A DNA stretch of 64,000 nt from Pseudocercospora fijiensis CIRAD86 (taxonomy: Eukaryota; Ascomycota; Dothideomycetes; Mycosphaerellales; Mycosphaerellaceae). Of the stretch, positions 1 to 12,870 are shown in pieces. The stretch spans positions 11,633,501-11,697,500 of the forward strand of contig NW_006921532.1 in the NCBI RefSeq assembly GCF_000340215.1. Direction: 5' to 3'. The first letter of the stretch is position 1, and the number at the start of each line of letters is the position of its first letter. The notes beneath the pieces are model-generated. The model did not search any database. It was not told where the DNA came from and saw only the letters and a program-made list of their open reading frames with translations. Both the position numbers and the translations under genes were made by a program.

Positions 1-54
1 GACTAAAAAGCCTTAAATACGCAAAGGAAAACTAAACCAACTATCCTATAACGG

Positions 55-79
55 TATCCTAGCTAGCTAGCTGCTATAC
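55..79. repeat. (AGCT)n-cored palindromic motif, site 4
   Basis: The core CTAGCTAGCTAGCT lies at 59-72, just past the end of the minus-strand frame that covers 85-3,780. The same core recurs near 4,134, 9,186 and 12,855. An ancestral AGCC repeat turned into AGCT by CpA mutation is one possible origin. Confidence 0.6.
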
Positions 80-84
80 CCTAT

Positions 85-3000
85 TACTTATTTCTTTCTA
101 CTACGAGTCGCTAGTCTACTATAGTTACTTCTACGGCCCTAGCCGCTATAATTGCCTCCTCGCCCCTACTAGTTAAATTAGTCGATAAGAGCCTAGGTCC
201 GCGTCGCCTTAGCCCGTATATCCTAGCGGGTCTATCGCTTATTTAGATTAGCTACAGGGTTCGTAGGCTGCTTTAAAGAAGATAGCTAAGGAGGCTGTCT
301 CTTAGGGGTACTAAGCTACTAGGAGTTAACGTTCGGGAGTACTCTACTAGGAGTAGAGACCTTCGAAGCGTAGGTAGCAGGTTTCGCTAAAGGGGCGCTA
401 GACTGCCGCTAGTTAGCAGGAAGGTCTGCCTTACTAGGTTCCTATTAGTATATAAATCCCTAGCCTCCCTAATTAAACTCCTCCCTAGCGTTAGGCGTAG
501 GCTAATATCGGTAGAAATTATCCTAGTTTAGGCGTATATACCGATCTCCGCTATTGTTTAGGATGCAACTCTAGTCTTTTAAAGACTATATAAGGGCCTT
601 AAAGAATAATTTCTCCCCGAAACGTTCCTACTCGAGGCGAATAACCTTACTTAACATCTTAGAGTATACCGACGCTATATCCTTGCGATACTGCTTTAAA
701 TAGTTCTCGAGCATATATAAGGAACCTTCTTAGTTAAGGTTGCGAAAGAGTCTTCGAATATGTTACTATACTATAGTATCGTCCTACTTTAATCGACCGA
801 CGAGGGCTTCCGAGATTAGGTTGTTATTACGTAGGCGCACTACAGCCGGGAACGCGTACGGAGGGGCACCGTACTTGTTTATAAGACTAGAGGGCGAGGT
901 AGGGCTAGGAAGAAGGTCTCGATAGGTAGCGGCGAGTTCCTAAAACGTACCTCTAGCTTCGCAATCGAGCTTTCTAGTTACTAAGTCGTATCGGTAGAAC
1001 TAGGGGAGTATAGTTATCCTCTTAGTGTTCTTCGGTAATGCCTAAGCGCCGTATAGAAGGTAGGGAAGGGTTAGGCGTACTCTAAGGGCACCGACCGGGT
1101 ACTATTCCTAGCCTACATTTCGATACTTGCCTTTTAGCTCGTTCTTAATAAAGTTATTAAGGGTATTCTCTATCTTAGTATTTAGGCAATGTGTATTGTA
1201 GTTAATAGAGAGAATGTAACCCCGAAGGGCGTACGTAGGGCCCTTTTCCTAGCGAAGGGTCTTAAGTTCCTTATACTATTTATTAAAGACTTCTAGTTAG
1301 TAGATCCTAGCGAAGACCTTCGTAGTAGTCTCTACCGTTTTAGGAAGGAAGGATACGGAGCCTTGAACTTAGTTTATAGTAATGCCTTCTTAGAGATCGA
1401 GAGGGTGCTAGTTAATATAGGCAAACTCGGTCGAACCGCCGTTACTAGGTTGAGTTATCTTAGCGTAGTACGGATAGGAGATTAGGTTAAGAGCGTAATT
1501 AGGGCGGGTAAGGCCGTAGAGGAGCTAGTAGACAGGGTCTTCTCGGTAGATCTGCTAGAACCTAGAATAGAAGGCGGTTCGAAGCTAACCCTTATTCGAG
1601 ACTCTATTAACTAAACGCTAATGCTAAAGGTACATTGCAGCCTCTAGCTTAAACTAGTTAGAGAGGGACATCTTTCCGAAGGGCAGAGGGGCCGCGGCGA
1701 CTTCGACTTTCTTATTATTATACTAACTAAAGACGGCCGCTCTATATAGTTTAGTAGAGCCTTTGTCGCTCGTAATGCTATCTAAGGTAATAGTACTATC
1801 TCTTGCCTAGGCATCCTAGCTAGCCTTTGTTATTACTCCTATACAGGAGAAGGCCTTGCGAATCTTAGCAGCAATCGCTAGGGTAACGCGTTTAATAGTT
1901 AAAGGGTTATATATCTTGCTCTCGTAACTGTAGGCCTTAGGGAAAAAGCGATATAGTCTAAGGTAGTCGCTAGGGATAGGAGGACGGCGAGTCTTCCGAA
2001 ACAGGTTAGGTCTCTTAGTTCGAAGGCGGAGAAGGTCGTTCCGGTACTTATATCTAGGGCTACTTAAGGTTTCTATTATCTGCTCTCGACCGACCTTTCC
2101 TTAAAACCTAACTACTATCCTAAACAGGTAGCGGGTATAAGTATAGTAAGGCGGGTAAGAGGCAGTTATAATAAGGGCAATTGCTCTTCCCTACGTAGCG
2201 TTATCAGATTTACTATCGTACTATATTAAAGCACTACGGTCGGCTTCCGAGAATCTATTGTAGCTATAGTAGGCTAGGCTGTTTCTGATTTAAGTGTCCT
2301 TATCGGGGGTTAGTTCCTTATAGTATATAGTGCCTCCCCGCTTAGGTCCTAAGGCATTAAGGTCGTCGGTTAGGTTCTCCTCGAGGGGTGCGGCAAGATC
2401 TCTACTCGGCTTATTAAGTCTATTCGATCTGCGGGTCCTTCCTAGAGGGGGGGTAGGCGTAGTAGTTCGAATTCGACGAGCAGGCAGAGCCCCTAGAGCA
2501 AGGCTATTATTACTACTCCTACTACTAGTCCGATCGGGTAGTAAAGTAGAGTTTTCGACTAGGAGATTAGGGCGAGTCGTATTATATTATAGAGGCGTAT
2601 TTTAGCGAAAGCCGATAGGCTAAGTAGGGCGAGCGGGTAATAGCTACTAGTTGTCCTATCTAGCTAGAGGGTCGCTAGCCGGGTTGTATATAACTAGTAA
2701 TCTAATAGGTATGCTAATTCGCTCGTATATACCTATACGGGATCGAGGGATATTAAGCCCTAGGGTCCTAGAAGTAGTACCTTTAATATAGCTACCTAGC
2801 GGTCTCGAAAAAGGGCGCCCGTCGGGAGTAATAGCAATTATAGGAGGGCCTTCGTATTAGCTAATTCGAATACCGACAGCCTTAAGCTTCGCCTTACCGG
2901 CCTCCGTTCTCTAGGGGAAGAATTTATTCTTACCCTCCTTACGAGTGTCGTCCTCCTTATCTACTACGCAGTCCTTAGTAGTAATAGTAACGGTATTAAT

Positions 3001-3780
3001 ATCTGCCCGTCCCTATCTCGCCCTAAGCGTTCGGCGGTATAGGTAATTGCTTAGGATGCGAAGAACAAGCTAAATTTCGGAAACCTAGCTAGCGTCCTTA
3101 AAGTTTGCGTAGTTGTTAAGCTTTCTATCCTTCTATAGCCTAAAGACTCGAGCTATTTCCTTCGCGGTGTTACCTCGGACATTATAGAGGTCTAGGTAGT
3201 TCCTAAAGAATATAGGACTATTAGTAATATCGTTCTTACGGCGATCTTCCGTAGCCTTCCTACGAGCAGCGGCGGCTTATAGGGTAGCAAATTCGTTACT
3301 TATATACTACTCGAGGGCCTATACTATAGTAGATCCTCGGGTACGAAGAATATCTCCTATTTCTTTCGGCAGTCCTTTAAAGAGCGCCTCCTTAAGCCGA
3401 TAATAGGTTAGCTCGGTGCCTTTAATAAAGTTGTTAACGCTTCCTAGGTTGTCGTAGATTATATCTACTTTAGTTTAGCGGGATAGGTTAGCGGATTAAA
3501 GATATTGCACCTATTCGAGTAGGGTATTATAATTGCTTAGTCGCTAGTCGGAAGGAAGGTAGGAAATGCCGCTATAAGCTACGCTCGTAATAAGGTCTCG
3601 ACTAGAGGCTTCTACTATTGCGCGCTTACGAGGCGGTAGAGGGGGTTTTACGTATCGGGTCGCGTAGAGGAGGTAGGGGTTTGTCGGTCTTTAATAGTTA
3701 ATTAAGGAGGGTAGTGTTTACTATAAGCGCCTATCGCTTTGTCGAGGGAAGGGCGGTATAGGTGTGTTTGTTTATAAAGA
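85..3780 (-). pseudogene. RIP-killed large ORF with 2OG-Fe(II) dioxygenase-like part
   Basis: One minus-strand frame stays in register from about 3,780 to 85 (about 1,200 codons); its many stops are all TAA or TAG. The N-terminal half (roughly 3,600-2,900) is helical and charged and I do not recognise it. The middle has a basic stretch near 2,060 (KYRNDLLRLRTKRP). Near 1,500-1,400 the frame reads NLISYPYYAKIT, then GGSTEFAYIN; two RIP events would give GGSTEFAHID, a possible HxD iron-binding motif. Near 1,060-1,030 it reads LTLPYLLYGA, ancestral LPHLLHGA, a possible distal His. This order resembles Fe(II)/2-oxoglutarate dioxygenases of the TET/JBP or phytanoyl type found in fungal repeats, but the assignment is inference. 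The C-terminus is Gly/Arg/Ser rich. It follows the gypsy pol unit on the same strand. The true start is uncertain. Confidence 0.4.
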
Positions 3781-4689
3781 AGTTTAGGCGCGAGAAAGAT
3801 CGCCTTTTTATCGTAGTAATAGCGCGGGTACGCGGGAAGGGACGGGAGGTACCTACCTTACGCGTATACGCGCGTTTGTATATAAATCCGAGAGTAAGGC
3901 ACGTATCCTAAAGGAAGTAAAGGGTTAGTAGCAGGCAGCGGCGACATTTCTAAAGGCCTAGGTAATTCGCGTAGTAGCGAGATTCGAGGGCGTAGGACTA
4001 GAGCACTTAGATCTAGGGAGTTAGGTATTATATAACGTACTAACCCCTCCGCTTTAATCCCTACCGTATTAAGGCATAGTTATAAGGGCTTCTCCGGGCA
4101 GTATAGGGGTAGTAGTAGTAGTCGCAATATATCCTAGCTAGCTAGCTACTATAGGCGGGAGCTCCTAGGATCCTTAGAAATCTCGATATGTCGGCCGGCG
4201 TAGGCTATAGAAATAATACAAAGGAAAGGTTTTTAAACAAAGGAAATCTTTAAAGTTAGGTAAGGTTTTCCTAGGCTTACTTAGTAGGGTAGGCTTTGGT
4301 TTTAGTAAGCTAGGCGCGACGTAGAGCCTTTAGTAGGTCCCCCTTTTTCCGAGTTAAAATTATTCACTCGCTCCGCAGGTAGGCTAGTACTTAGACTACC
4401 CCGGGGAGCAGGTCTAGGGATATTATTAAGGATAGGGGCTCCTTACTAAAGCCCCTACCCTCGTCGGTAGTAGTATAAAGGAAAAGAAGCAACGATAGGG
4501 CTCTAGTAGTAGTACTCTATCCGGCTGCTAATGTAAAAAGGGACAATCGATCCTAGTATACGTCGATAATCCGTTTAAATGCGCGAATAAGGGTACTAGC
4601 GAGTAAAAAATTCGGTATAAGGCGAGTAAATAGGAGTAAAAAGGGAGGCTATACGCGAGTAGTTATAGGTTTATCGGGCCTACTAAGGT
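3781..4689. other. Intergenic stretch between two minus-strand units
   Basis: No frame convinces here. It holds the (AGCT)n motif at 4,134-4,148 and A-rich patches near 4,205-4,255. The motif separates the downstream dioxygenase-like frame from the pol unit. Confidence 0.5.
4134..4148. repeat. (AGCT)n-cored palindromic motif, site 3
   Basis: CTAGCTAGCTAGCTA lies between the pol unit and the dioxygenase-like unit. On the minus strand it is preceded by TATAGTAG and followed by GATATATTG, close to the contexts of the other three sites. Confidence 0.6.
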
Positions 4690-7600
4690 AGTAGTAGTCC
4701 ATTTTCGTTACATTCTATAGCCTACTCCGCTTCTAAGGGTTCGTTAAAAGCTCCGGGGTTTAAGCCTAGGCCCTTAGAGTTAGCGGTGCCGCGGAGCTCC
4801 TCTTGTTCGATCTAGGTAAGCCGAAGCCTGTCTCGTATTCTTATTAAAGACAGCCTATATTCGTTATCCCCCTAGTTCGCAACGTTGTTAATAGCCTCCT
4901 AGGCGAGAAATCTAATACCTCGCCGCCTATATAGGTTAGTATATACTAGGGTAGCAAGGCTAGTCTCTACTAGGGCCTTAAGGAGATATAGGTTGTGTTC
5001 GAACTTTAATATATTTATCTCGTCGTAGACCTAGACTCTTTAGGTCGTCTACTAGCTAGGGTCTCGCTATAGTACTAGTCGAAAGCTAGGGTCCTAGGTA
5101 AGCCTCGGAAGAGCGCTAACGTAGTAGGCTTGTTCGTATAGGTCCTACCTTCTATATAGAATTGCTATCTAGCCGAATCTATAGTATTAAGCTAAAGGCT
5201 AGGTTACCCCTCCCTAGGTAAATAGGGCTAGGTAGTTGAAAGCTAGAAAACTATTAGGCTCGGTCGAGCTGTTAAAGAAGAGATAGTTATTCGAGTAATC
5301 CTCTATAAGGGGTACGCTAAGAAGGTCTCGTATTAGGTTATTAATCTAAGAGATAGGATTAACTTTAGGGTCGACTCGGTATATAGCTATAGTATAGGCT
5401 TAAAAGGCTCGCCTTTACTCCTCCCTAGAAAGGGATATAATCGTATAGACGTCTATATCCCTTTCCTTACCGGACTTAGTATTAGACTAGCTATCGTCCC
5501 TAGACTCGGAGGACTTAGACTAGCTATCTCTATCTGCCTTAACTTCTTTATTAATAGGTTCGATATTCGTCGTAGTAGCGTTTTTACCCGAGATCCGGTT
5601 AGGCCGGAATAGAGGTACTTCCTTTAGTCGATCGCGTAGAAAGGTAATAGCTAGATTAGCCCTATTAAGCTCCGTAAGGTAGTACGAGGTCCTAGAGGCA
5701 GTAATCCCCGCAATACGAAAGGGGCCCTTCTAGCGAAAGGCAAGCTTACTAGACCTCGAGTGCTCGATTTCGCTCCTAGTAATAAGTATAAGGGATCTAA
5801 TCTTAAAAGGAGCGTTAGACACTACTCCCTTCTCGTCGTGCTAGCGAGCATTCTCCTCGCGAGTCCTCTTTAGTCGAAGAGTCGCCTCTTCGTTATCGTT
5901 AGGCATATATACTAGTTGCTAAGTATAGTATACAAGTAACGAGGTAGTGTCGCGTATAGTATCCTAGTCGACTTTTTAGAAGGTTTAGTAGGCATTCTCG
6001 ATAGGAAGGATAACGTCGGCCCCTCTATATATAACTTCCGTAAGCGTTTTTCTAGTCGTTCGTCGGTATATCGTTCGGTCGGCCTATAGGACGGGTAGGA
6101 CGTATTTTCTCTAACCCTTTATAGTGCCGTTCGTTAGTTTAGAGAGGGCAGCTAGGATAGGTCGGTTTCTAACTTCGATTTAACTATTTGCCTTAGGGTA
6201 GTATAGGGAAATCCGTACCCGGTACGTAGCTATTCGCTCTAGCAATTCTTTAGTATCCTTCCGATTCTTAGATCCGTTATCTATAACGAATTTATCCGGA
6301 TAGCTATATCGGCAATAGACCTCTTTATATAGGAACTTAGCTATTTGCTATATACTAACCGACTTGCCCGAGCAGTTAAATATCCTCCCCTCTACCTAGC
6401 TGCTAACAACCTTACGCGCTAAGGCAATAGACCCCTTGTTGTCGATATAAAGTATATCGGCAACCTAGCGACGGCTAACAACTCGAATATAGGTAGGGTA
6501 AAGCGTCCTAGCAATCTTATATCCCTCTCGCATCCGGCATATACGATAGGACCGAACCTATATAGCGATTTAGGACTACATTCTATACTAGAAGTACCTT
6601 TTCGAGGCTAGATAGTACACTACCTCCCGGCCTTTATAGCTATAATCCTCGTAAAGTAATTAGATAATTTCCTCCCTAGCCTTTTCGCTATTAATTACTC
6701 GTTAAAGGGGACAATTCGGATAGCGCTAGTAGAACAGGAGCCGATCCTTAATAATGTACTTCTAGGTAGCACGTCGAACCCTTCGGGCTTCGCTTCGAGA
6801 GATGCCTTACGGAAAGCGAAGGGTCGATTTAAAGTACCCGATAAGAAGCGATTCTCGAGACTAGTATTCGTCCTCGTTAAGGAAGCTAGACTTAGCTAAG
6901 GGATCGATAGGCTTAGTCTATACTATACTATAAAAGAAGTCGTTGTCGATTATATTATCGTCGTTAATCTAGTTATCTCGTTCGACGATGTCCTCTTTAG
7001 TAGGGTTACGACGGGATAGACTATTAGCCGTAGAGTGTTTTCGCCCGGGGATATACTTAACTTCGAAGTCGAATAGTCGGATCTAGGCTACCTAGCGAGC
7101 TATTACCGAGTTAGGGAGGTCCGAGGCGGATTTGTTAAGCTAGTAGACAAGGGTAGCAGCATCGATTTCGATCCGAAAGTACTACCTAACGAGATACTTC
7201 TTAAACTTCTTTAGCAGTTTAAGTACGGCAAGGCACTCTCGTTTACTAGCATTATATCGGGCTTTACTTTCGGTTTAAAGACCGCTTTCGTACCGAATAG
7301 GGTAACGTTTCTTTATATTGTCCTTTTCGTACTAGTTTAGGCTACTACTATATCCGGATCTACTTGCGTCTAATAAAAGGATAATTAACCTAGTACCCTT
7401 AGTATAATCGATCGAGATAAGAGTAGGGGTAGTAGTTAGCGCAGCCTTTAAGGTATCTATAGCGACTTGCTAATCTAGTCCCTATAAGAATTCGACGTCG
7501 GCCTTTAGGAGGTAGAAGAGTAGTCTTACTATCGTTACGAAGCCCTCGATCTAGATACGGTAGTAGATACAAACCCTAAGGAAGGCCCGTATACTAGACT

Positions 7601-9170
7601 AGTTCTTAGATATTAGCTATGCGACAATCTTTGCAACTTTCTCTATATTAGGGTGTCTTCCGGAAATATTAATAACGTAGCCGACACACTTTAGCTTTTT
7701 ATAGAGGAACTAAGATTTTAGACCTAAAATAGCATACCTAGTACGCTTAATGTCTGTAAGAACACTATCCATCTATTAAATATACTTAGTAACGAATCTT
7801 CTTAGGCTAGGTTCGACCTCTTTATTATTATATCGGGTCTTCGGGCCCTTAATACTAATGTCGTCGACAAACGGCCTCGTACGGTAGGAGATATAGTTAA
7901 AAAGGATTCTTATTACTACTCGGACAAACTAGGCAACGGAGTTTGTCGCTCCTTGCGGAAGGGTAGTTATTCGTATAAGGCTAAGCGGGGTATTAAAGGC
8001 AGTTATATCTCGATCGGCCTCGTAAAGCGGGACTTAGTCGTATCCGGAAAAGAAATCGATTAGGGACGAGATAGTATAGTTAGCAAAATCCTCGGTAAAG
8101 CTATTAGTATTAGGAGGAAGGTTTCCGTCCCGCATTATATAGCGGTTTAGCTCTATAGTAGCGTTAATTAGGCGATATTTCTTGGTTCCTTTCTTCTAGA
8201 CTAAGAACTATAGGTTCCGGTATACTCCTTCGCTAACTTTAAGTACCCTATTCGTAATTCGCTCTCGGATTATTTCTTCTACAATGTTTACTAGGCTAGG
8301 CTAGAGGCGGAAGGTTAGTTTTCTCTAGGGTTTATAAGGAATTGTTCGGATCCGTTAGAGGGGTGCTATATCCGCGTCGACCCTTCTAATTTCGGTAAAG
8401 CTCTAGGTAAGGGCTTTCTCCCTATTATAAAGCATTTCGTAGAACAGATCTAGCTCCTTAGGAAGAAGTTCTATTCTAATAAGAAGCTTTGCTTTCCTTT
8501 CCTTAGTTAGGCGCGAGCCGCGTAGTATATCTAAGAACTTCTTAATTAGGTACTTCTAGTTATATAGCCCGGTTCTAGGCGGAAGTAACGCTTCTCGAGC
8601 AAGCCGTTTCTTTTTCTAGTAAGGGTTACTACCGGTCGTTACACTCCCGGTTATCGTAGTGCTAGCTTCTATAGGTCTTACCTTGTCTGCCTTTTTCTTA
8701 TATATACTATAAACTCCGACCGTATAGCTAGTATCCGAATCTTCCTTAAGTATCTTCTTAATAGATAGTAGCTAGGTAGGGAACCTTCGAAAGCTCTAAA
8801 ACCTATAGTGCCGCTTATGCTAGTTATAAAATCTATTCGCTTCCGACTGTTAAAGGATTGTCGCCTAGTCGTTACGAGTTATAGGCTCGAGAATCGCCTC
8901 CGTACGCCCGAGCCGGGCAAGGCTGTTCGTCGGGCATAGCTAGGAAGAATCTTCGAGAAAGGACTAGCGTTATATAGCTAGGACCGATACGTCGTCGTAT
9001 ACCCGCTCCTAGATATAGTGCCTAGCTAGGCGGCTTTTATATAGGGTGCTACTAGAAGGCAATTGCGGAGACGCGGAAATGCTAGGGCCGCCGGGAATGC
9101 CGGGACAAGCCGGGGCTAGTCTAAGCGAGGTCGGAAAAGGTAGTAGAAGCAGGGGCGGGCCGGCTACCGG
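4690..9170 (-). pseudogene. pol: Ty3/gypsy pol: RT, RNase H, integrase
   Basis: Read on the minus strand with RIP stops ignored. A linker near 8,700 contains SIYKKKADKVRP. RT follows (about 8,400-7,700) with QKKGTKKYRLINAT, SLIDFFSGYDQVPL, TLPQGATNSVAQF and the catalytic FVDDI at about 7,874-7,860. RNase H is near 7,450-7,000 (SKRECLAVLKLLKKF). Integrase lies near 6,500-5,900, with FVIDNGSKN and SLYYPKANSQIEV, where His and Asp have been changed by RIP. A long C-terminal extension runs to about 4,690 (DEINILKFEHNLYLLKALVE) that I cannot name. The RT frame is -1 relative to the Gag-protease frame upstream. The family resembles the fungal gypsy group with long DFFSGYDQ-type RT. It is a relic unable to encode protein. 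Confidence 0.88.
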
Positions 9171-9185
9171 ACTAATTAATATACC

Positions 9186-9202
9186 CTAGCTAGCTAGCTA
9201 GC
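9186..9202. repeat. (AGCT)n-cored palindromic motif, site 2
   Basis: CTAGCTAGCTAGCTAGC sits between the protease end (about 9,480) and the start of the RT unit, where the reading frame changes. The minus strand just upstream (9,256 downward) starts TGTTATTACGGGG, which could be an LTR or solo-LTR start. Confidence 0.6.
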
Positions 9203-9479
9203 ATACCCTAGGGTTACTATTCTTTTTACTATATAGCCCCGTAATAACATTTCTTATTAAACAATAGGTCGCAACGGTACGTATAATATCCCTACCTAGC
9301 GGTTTCGAAAAAGGGGCAGACTCGACGCTAGTTTCTCGTCCGCTACCTAGTTTTTTAACTACTAGGTGTTATTGCGACTAAGGAGCTCCTTAAGTAGGAC
9401 ACAATTCTTAGAGCTAGTAAGGGTAGTGAAGGTAGTAGAGCGGCCCCCGCGCGTAGAAATAGTTCCTTCCTAGGAGCCG

Positions 9480-12307
9480 TCGTCTATGTTTCGAGCGATA
9501 AGGCGGTTCTTACGAGCCTACGGGCGACTAAGAATAATAGGGAGGTCGTTATCCCCTAGGGGTGTAATAAGGAAGTCGGTTTTATACTCGATATTGAAGG
9601 TAGAGACAGGAACGGAAGTGCTAATACCGATAAATTTAGCTCTTCCTCTAGCCCCTCGTATGTTTAGAATAAGACCCTTTAAAAGAGCAAGGCTAGCTCG
9701 CTATAGGAACTTCGCGTTTAGTATATTCCCCTCGGAGCCTTTATTAATAAGAGCGCGGATCTTAAGGCACCTATTAATAGTAATAGTAACGTACGGACTA
9801 GGAATAAGGGCGAAGTTGTCGTCGACTAATAAGAGGCGAATCTAGCTAGGGTCGATATAGAGCATCTCGTTAGGCAGAGTATCTACTCTAGATGAAATAA
9901 CCTATACTACGTAGTAGTTAAGTCTGTTCCTCCGGCTAATCGAATTAGGATCCTAGACAACCTCTTCGTTAGCGGCCTCGTATTCCTTATAGCTTTCTTC
10001 CTCGTCGAGGCTAGTAAAGAACTCCCGGGCGGAGGTAAGGACTAGAACAGGATAGTCCTTAGGCCGCCTAGGTCTACCTTTCCTAGTAGCTAAGGTAGCT
10101 ACCCTACCTGCTATTTCTATAATCTAGTAGGGGATCTTATCGGTTTCATCCTTTTCTAGCTCCCGAATTCTTATAGCAAGCGCGTTGTCGTTTAGCTAGC
10201 GTACAACGAGCTTTTAATACTCCGGAATATAGGCGAGGGCCTTAGCATTGCTAAGCTACATACCGTTCCTACTAAGGAATTTCTTTACCTAAAAGTCGGG
10301 GTCCTTATAGTGTTTCTAAAGATTCTTTATAATATTAGTTGTCTTAGGCTCTTTTCGCGTAGCTCTCTACCGGCTCGGAGGGTTTACCCCCTTCGATAGT
10401 TCTTTAGCGGCAGGCTTCGGGGTAGGCGGTAGTACGTTATCTATTTCCTAATTACTATCCTTAGGTAGGCTAGCGTTACTATTTAAGGATTTAGTAGTAG
10501 GCTGCCTATAGGTACTAGAAGGGCCGGTAGTAGGGGTTTTACGACTAACCGTTTCCTTAGACTAGGCTCTTACTCTTAGAGGTAGTAGGCTCGGGGACCT
10601 TTAAGTAGTTCTTCGAAGCTAGGTTTGTTTACGAATTGCTTCTTCTACCTCGCGAACGCTAAGCCCTTAAACTACGTTACGAATGCCCTTAGTCTTCGTA
10701 GTACCTTTCTACTTAGTAGCAGCTTTCCGGATCCGATTTGTATTAGTAATAGCGGTAATAGGAAGACTATTCCTAAGCGGTATATCCTAGCTACGAGTAT
10801 AGGCAAGGGTATCTATAACTATAGCCGCCTCGTAGTCGCTAAAATCTAGCTCTTTATCGGCCTCCTCGACTATACCTAGATCGTAGGGCCTTTAGTATAG
10901 CATAACCCGCCTAGTAGTAGTAGGGGTAGTAGTAGGGGTAGGAAGGCCGTTTCGAGTATCGTTTAAAGCGATCCCTCCGTAGGGATTTCCTAGAGATCTT
11001 AAAGGTAGAAGGGGAAGAGTAGAAGGAATTATCGGAGCTAGGGCTCGAGGAGTCGGAACTCGAGGGCCTAGTTAAGCTATAGTACTAGGGGCTGCAGTTC
11101 GCCTTAGTTGCTAAGAAGGATAGTTAAATTGTTTTCGAAGGGCTTCTATTCTAAATTCAGGTAGGAAAACAATCTCCTACTAGTAATAGGCCTCGAGGAG
11201 AGGAAGTATAATAGCGAGCTTTAGGAGGGTAGGACTATTACGGAAGCGGAATAGGGTAGCGTATAGTATACCTAGGGGCCCGAAGTACTACGCACGGTCC
11301 CGAATGTAGTAGAACCCTTAGTCTTATATATACCGATAGGGCCTATAGTTTAGACGAAGGTAGCCTTTAGCTCCGTAATAGTAATAGCGACCCTCTATAC
11401 TAGGGATAGATTAAAAGGCAAAGGCATCGAAGGTTAGCCCTTATACAAACTAGTTGTTATATATCTAAGTTATAGGGGTATTGTCGCTCTAGAGGGGATA
11501 GAGGCGCTATAGGGCATACGAATCGGTATTAGTATTAACCGGACCTATAGTAGGGCCCCTCTAATTGTCTCGGGAGAGGACGTAAAGTTTCAGTTCTTAG
11601 AACTACTTAATAAGGTCGTCGATACCGGGGTCCGTAACTAGCTTAAGGGCTACCCCCTATCGCTAGACATCTAGAGTAGGGCGTGTACTTAGCATTCTTT
11701 TCTCAACTATCTCTCGTAGCTCTTTTAAATAGCTACTGTCGTCGCTAGTAAGGAGCAAGAAGCCCTATCGGCTACAAGCTAGGTCGTACCTAGTACGATA
11801 AATCTGTTCGAAATCGGTATAGGATTCCTTATCGTAAGGGTAGATACTATATTTTTCGTAGATCCGAGGTATAATAGTAGGTATAGAACCTCCTAAGCCC
11901 TTTAGAAACAGACGGCTCCTCGTAACATTGTTAAGAAGCCTCCTCGGTATCCCTTTAGCGATACTATAGAAGTCCTAGCAAAAGCGAAGGGTATTACTCT
12001 TAGCCGTCTATCTAGTGTATAGCTGCTTAAGGTATTCGCGGGAGTTTAGCCGAACCGCGACATCCTAGTTAGCAAACTCGCGCTTGAACTTCTTTAAGAA
12101 GGCTTCCTACGCAAGGGGCTTACTACCTAGGAGCCGAGTAACTCGGGGTCGGATACTAGTTTTACAATTAGCTATAAGGAGCTTTACCGCAGTAGCCGTT
12201 TCGGCCCTTAAATAGTATCGCTTAAGGATAGTAGAAAACCTTTTAACAAAGTTAGTAGCGTTTTCTCTAGTAAAGAGGGGGTTCTTAACGGTCCCTAGGA
12301 GGGGCAT
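9480..12307 (-). pseudogene. gag: Ty3/gypsy Gag and aspartic protease
   Basis: The first clear Gag sequence starts at 12,307 (MPLLGTVKNPLFTRENATNF), the usual N-terminal region of fungal gypsy Gags in which a target-binding phrase like GENATKF recurs. Gag continues through about 11,700 (RLLNNVTRSRLFLKGL). At about 9,760-9,500 the same frame holds a retropepsin: ALINKGSEGNILN, whose NKG stands where DSG is expected, followed later by DNDLPIILSRP, matching the conserved ILGRPW block. Gag and protease share one frame; RT is in the -1 frame and is separated by the (AGCT)n motif. All interruptions are TAA/TAG. Between about 11,600 and 9,900 the frame is less clear, so the exact extent of Gag is uncertain. 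Confidence 0.75.
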
Positions 12308-12854
12308 CTACGGCTTCAAGTCCGAGAAGGCCTAAAGAAGACCTTAGAGAAGTTAAGGGGATAGCCCTCCGGTTGCCTAGATAAGCTACTAGGGAACCTC
12401 TCGAGTACCGCCCTCCTAGGTAGTGCCTCCTTAAGCCGCTTCTCTATTTTCTATACTAGTATCCTTATCGCTTCCCGAGGCCGTAGTCCTCTCGGCATCC
12501 GAGTTAGTATCGAGATAGTTGCGAATAAAGTTTAGAGGTAGGTCTCGGTAGATACCGGTATTAGAGGGGGCCTATAAAGGCGGCTCCGCCGGGATAGGGT
12601 TGTTATTGTTTTCTTAGGAGCTTATTTCGTCGATAGAATAAACAATTTATAGAAGACGATAAACGATTAGAATAAATAGGAAGGATATAGTATCGATAAA
12701 ATTAGATAGGTTACTAGGTATACTTAAGGTAAGGAGGGAGCGTAGACGGGCTATAGCGTACTTTATAGTACGTATCGCGTCTATGTCCTCGAAGTAAGGG
12801 GAGGGTAGGCGGTAGTCCGTATATATATAGAATAAAGGGGGCGGCGAATGTTAC

Positions 12855-12870
12855 CTAGCTAGCTAGCTAG
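12855..12870. repeat. (AGCT)n-cored palindromic motif, site 1
   Basis: CTAGCTAGCTAGCTAG lies about 550 bp upstream of the recognisable Gag start, on the minus strand flanked by GGTATA and GTAACATTCG. It is the most upstream of the four sites. Confidence 0.6.

Noticed and set aside
59..72. AGCT repeats as telomeric or subtelomeric repeats
   Set aside because: Only 3-4 units per site, not a TTAGGG-type repeat, and found at internal coding boundaries.
2330..2605. 91-codon open frame on the plus strand, rich in Arg and Leu
   Set aside because: Antisense to the long minus-strand frame of the dioxygenase-like gene; low-complexity composition.
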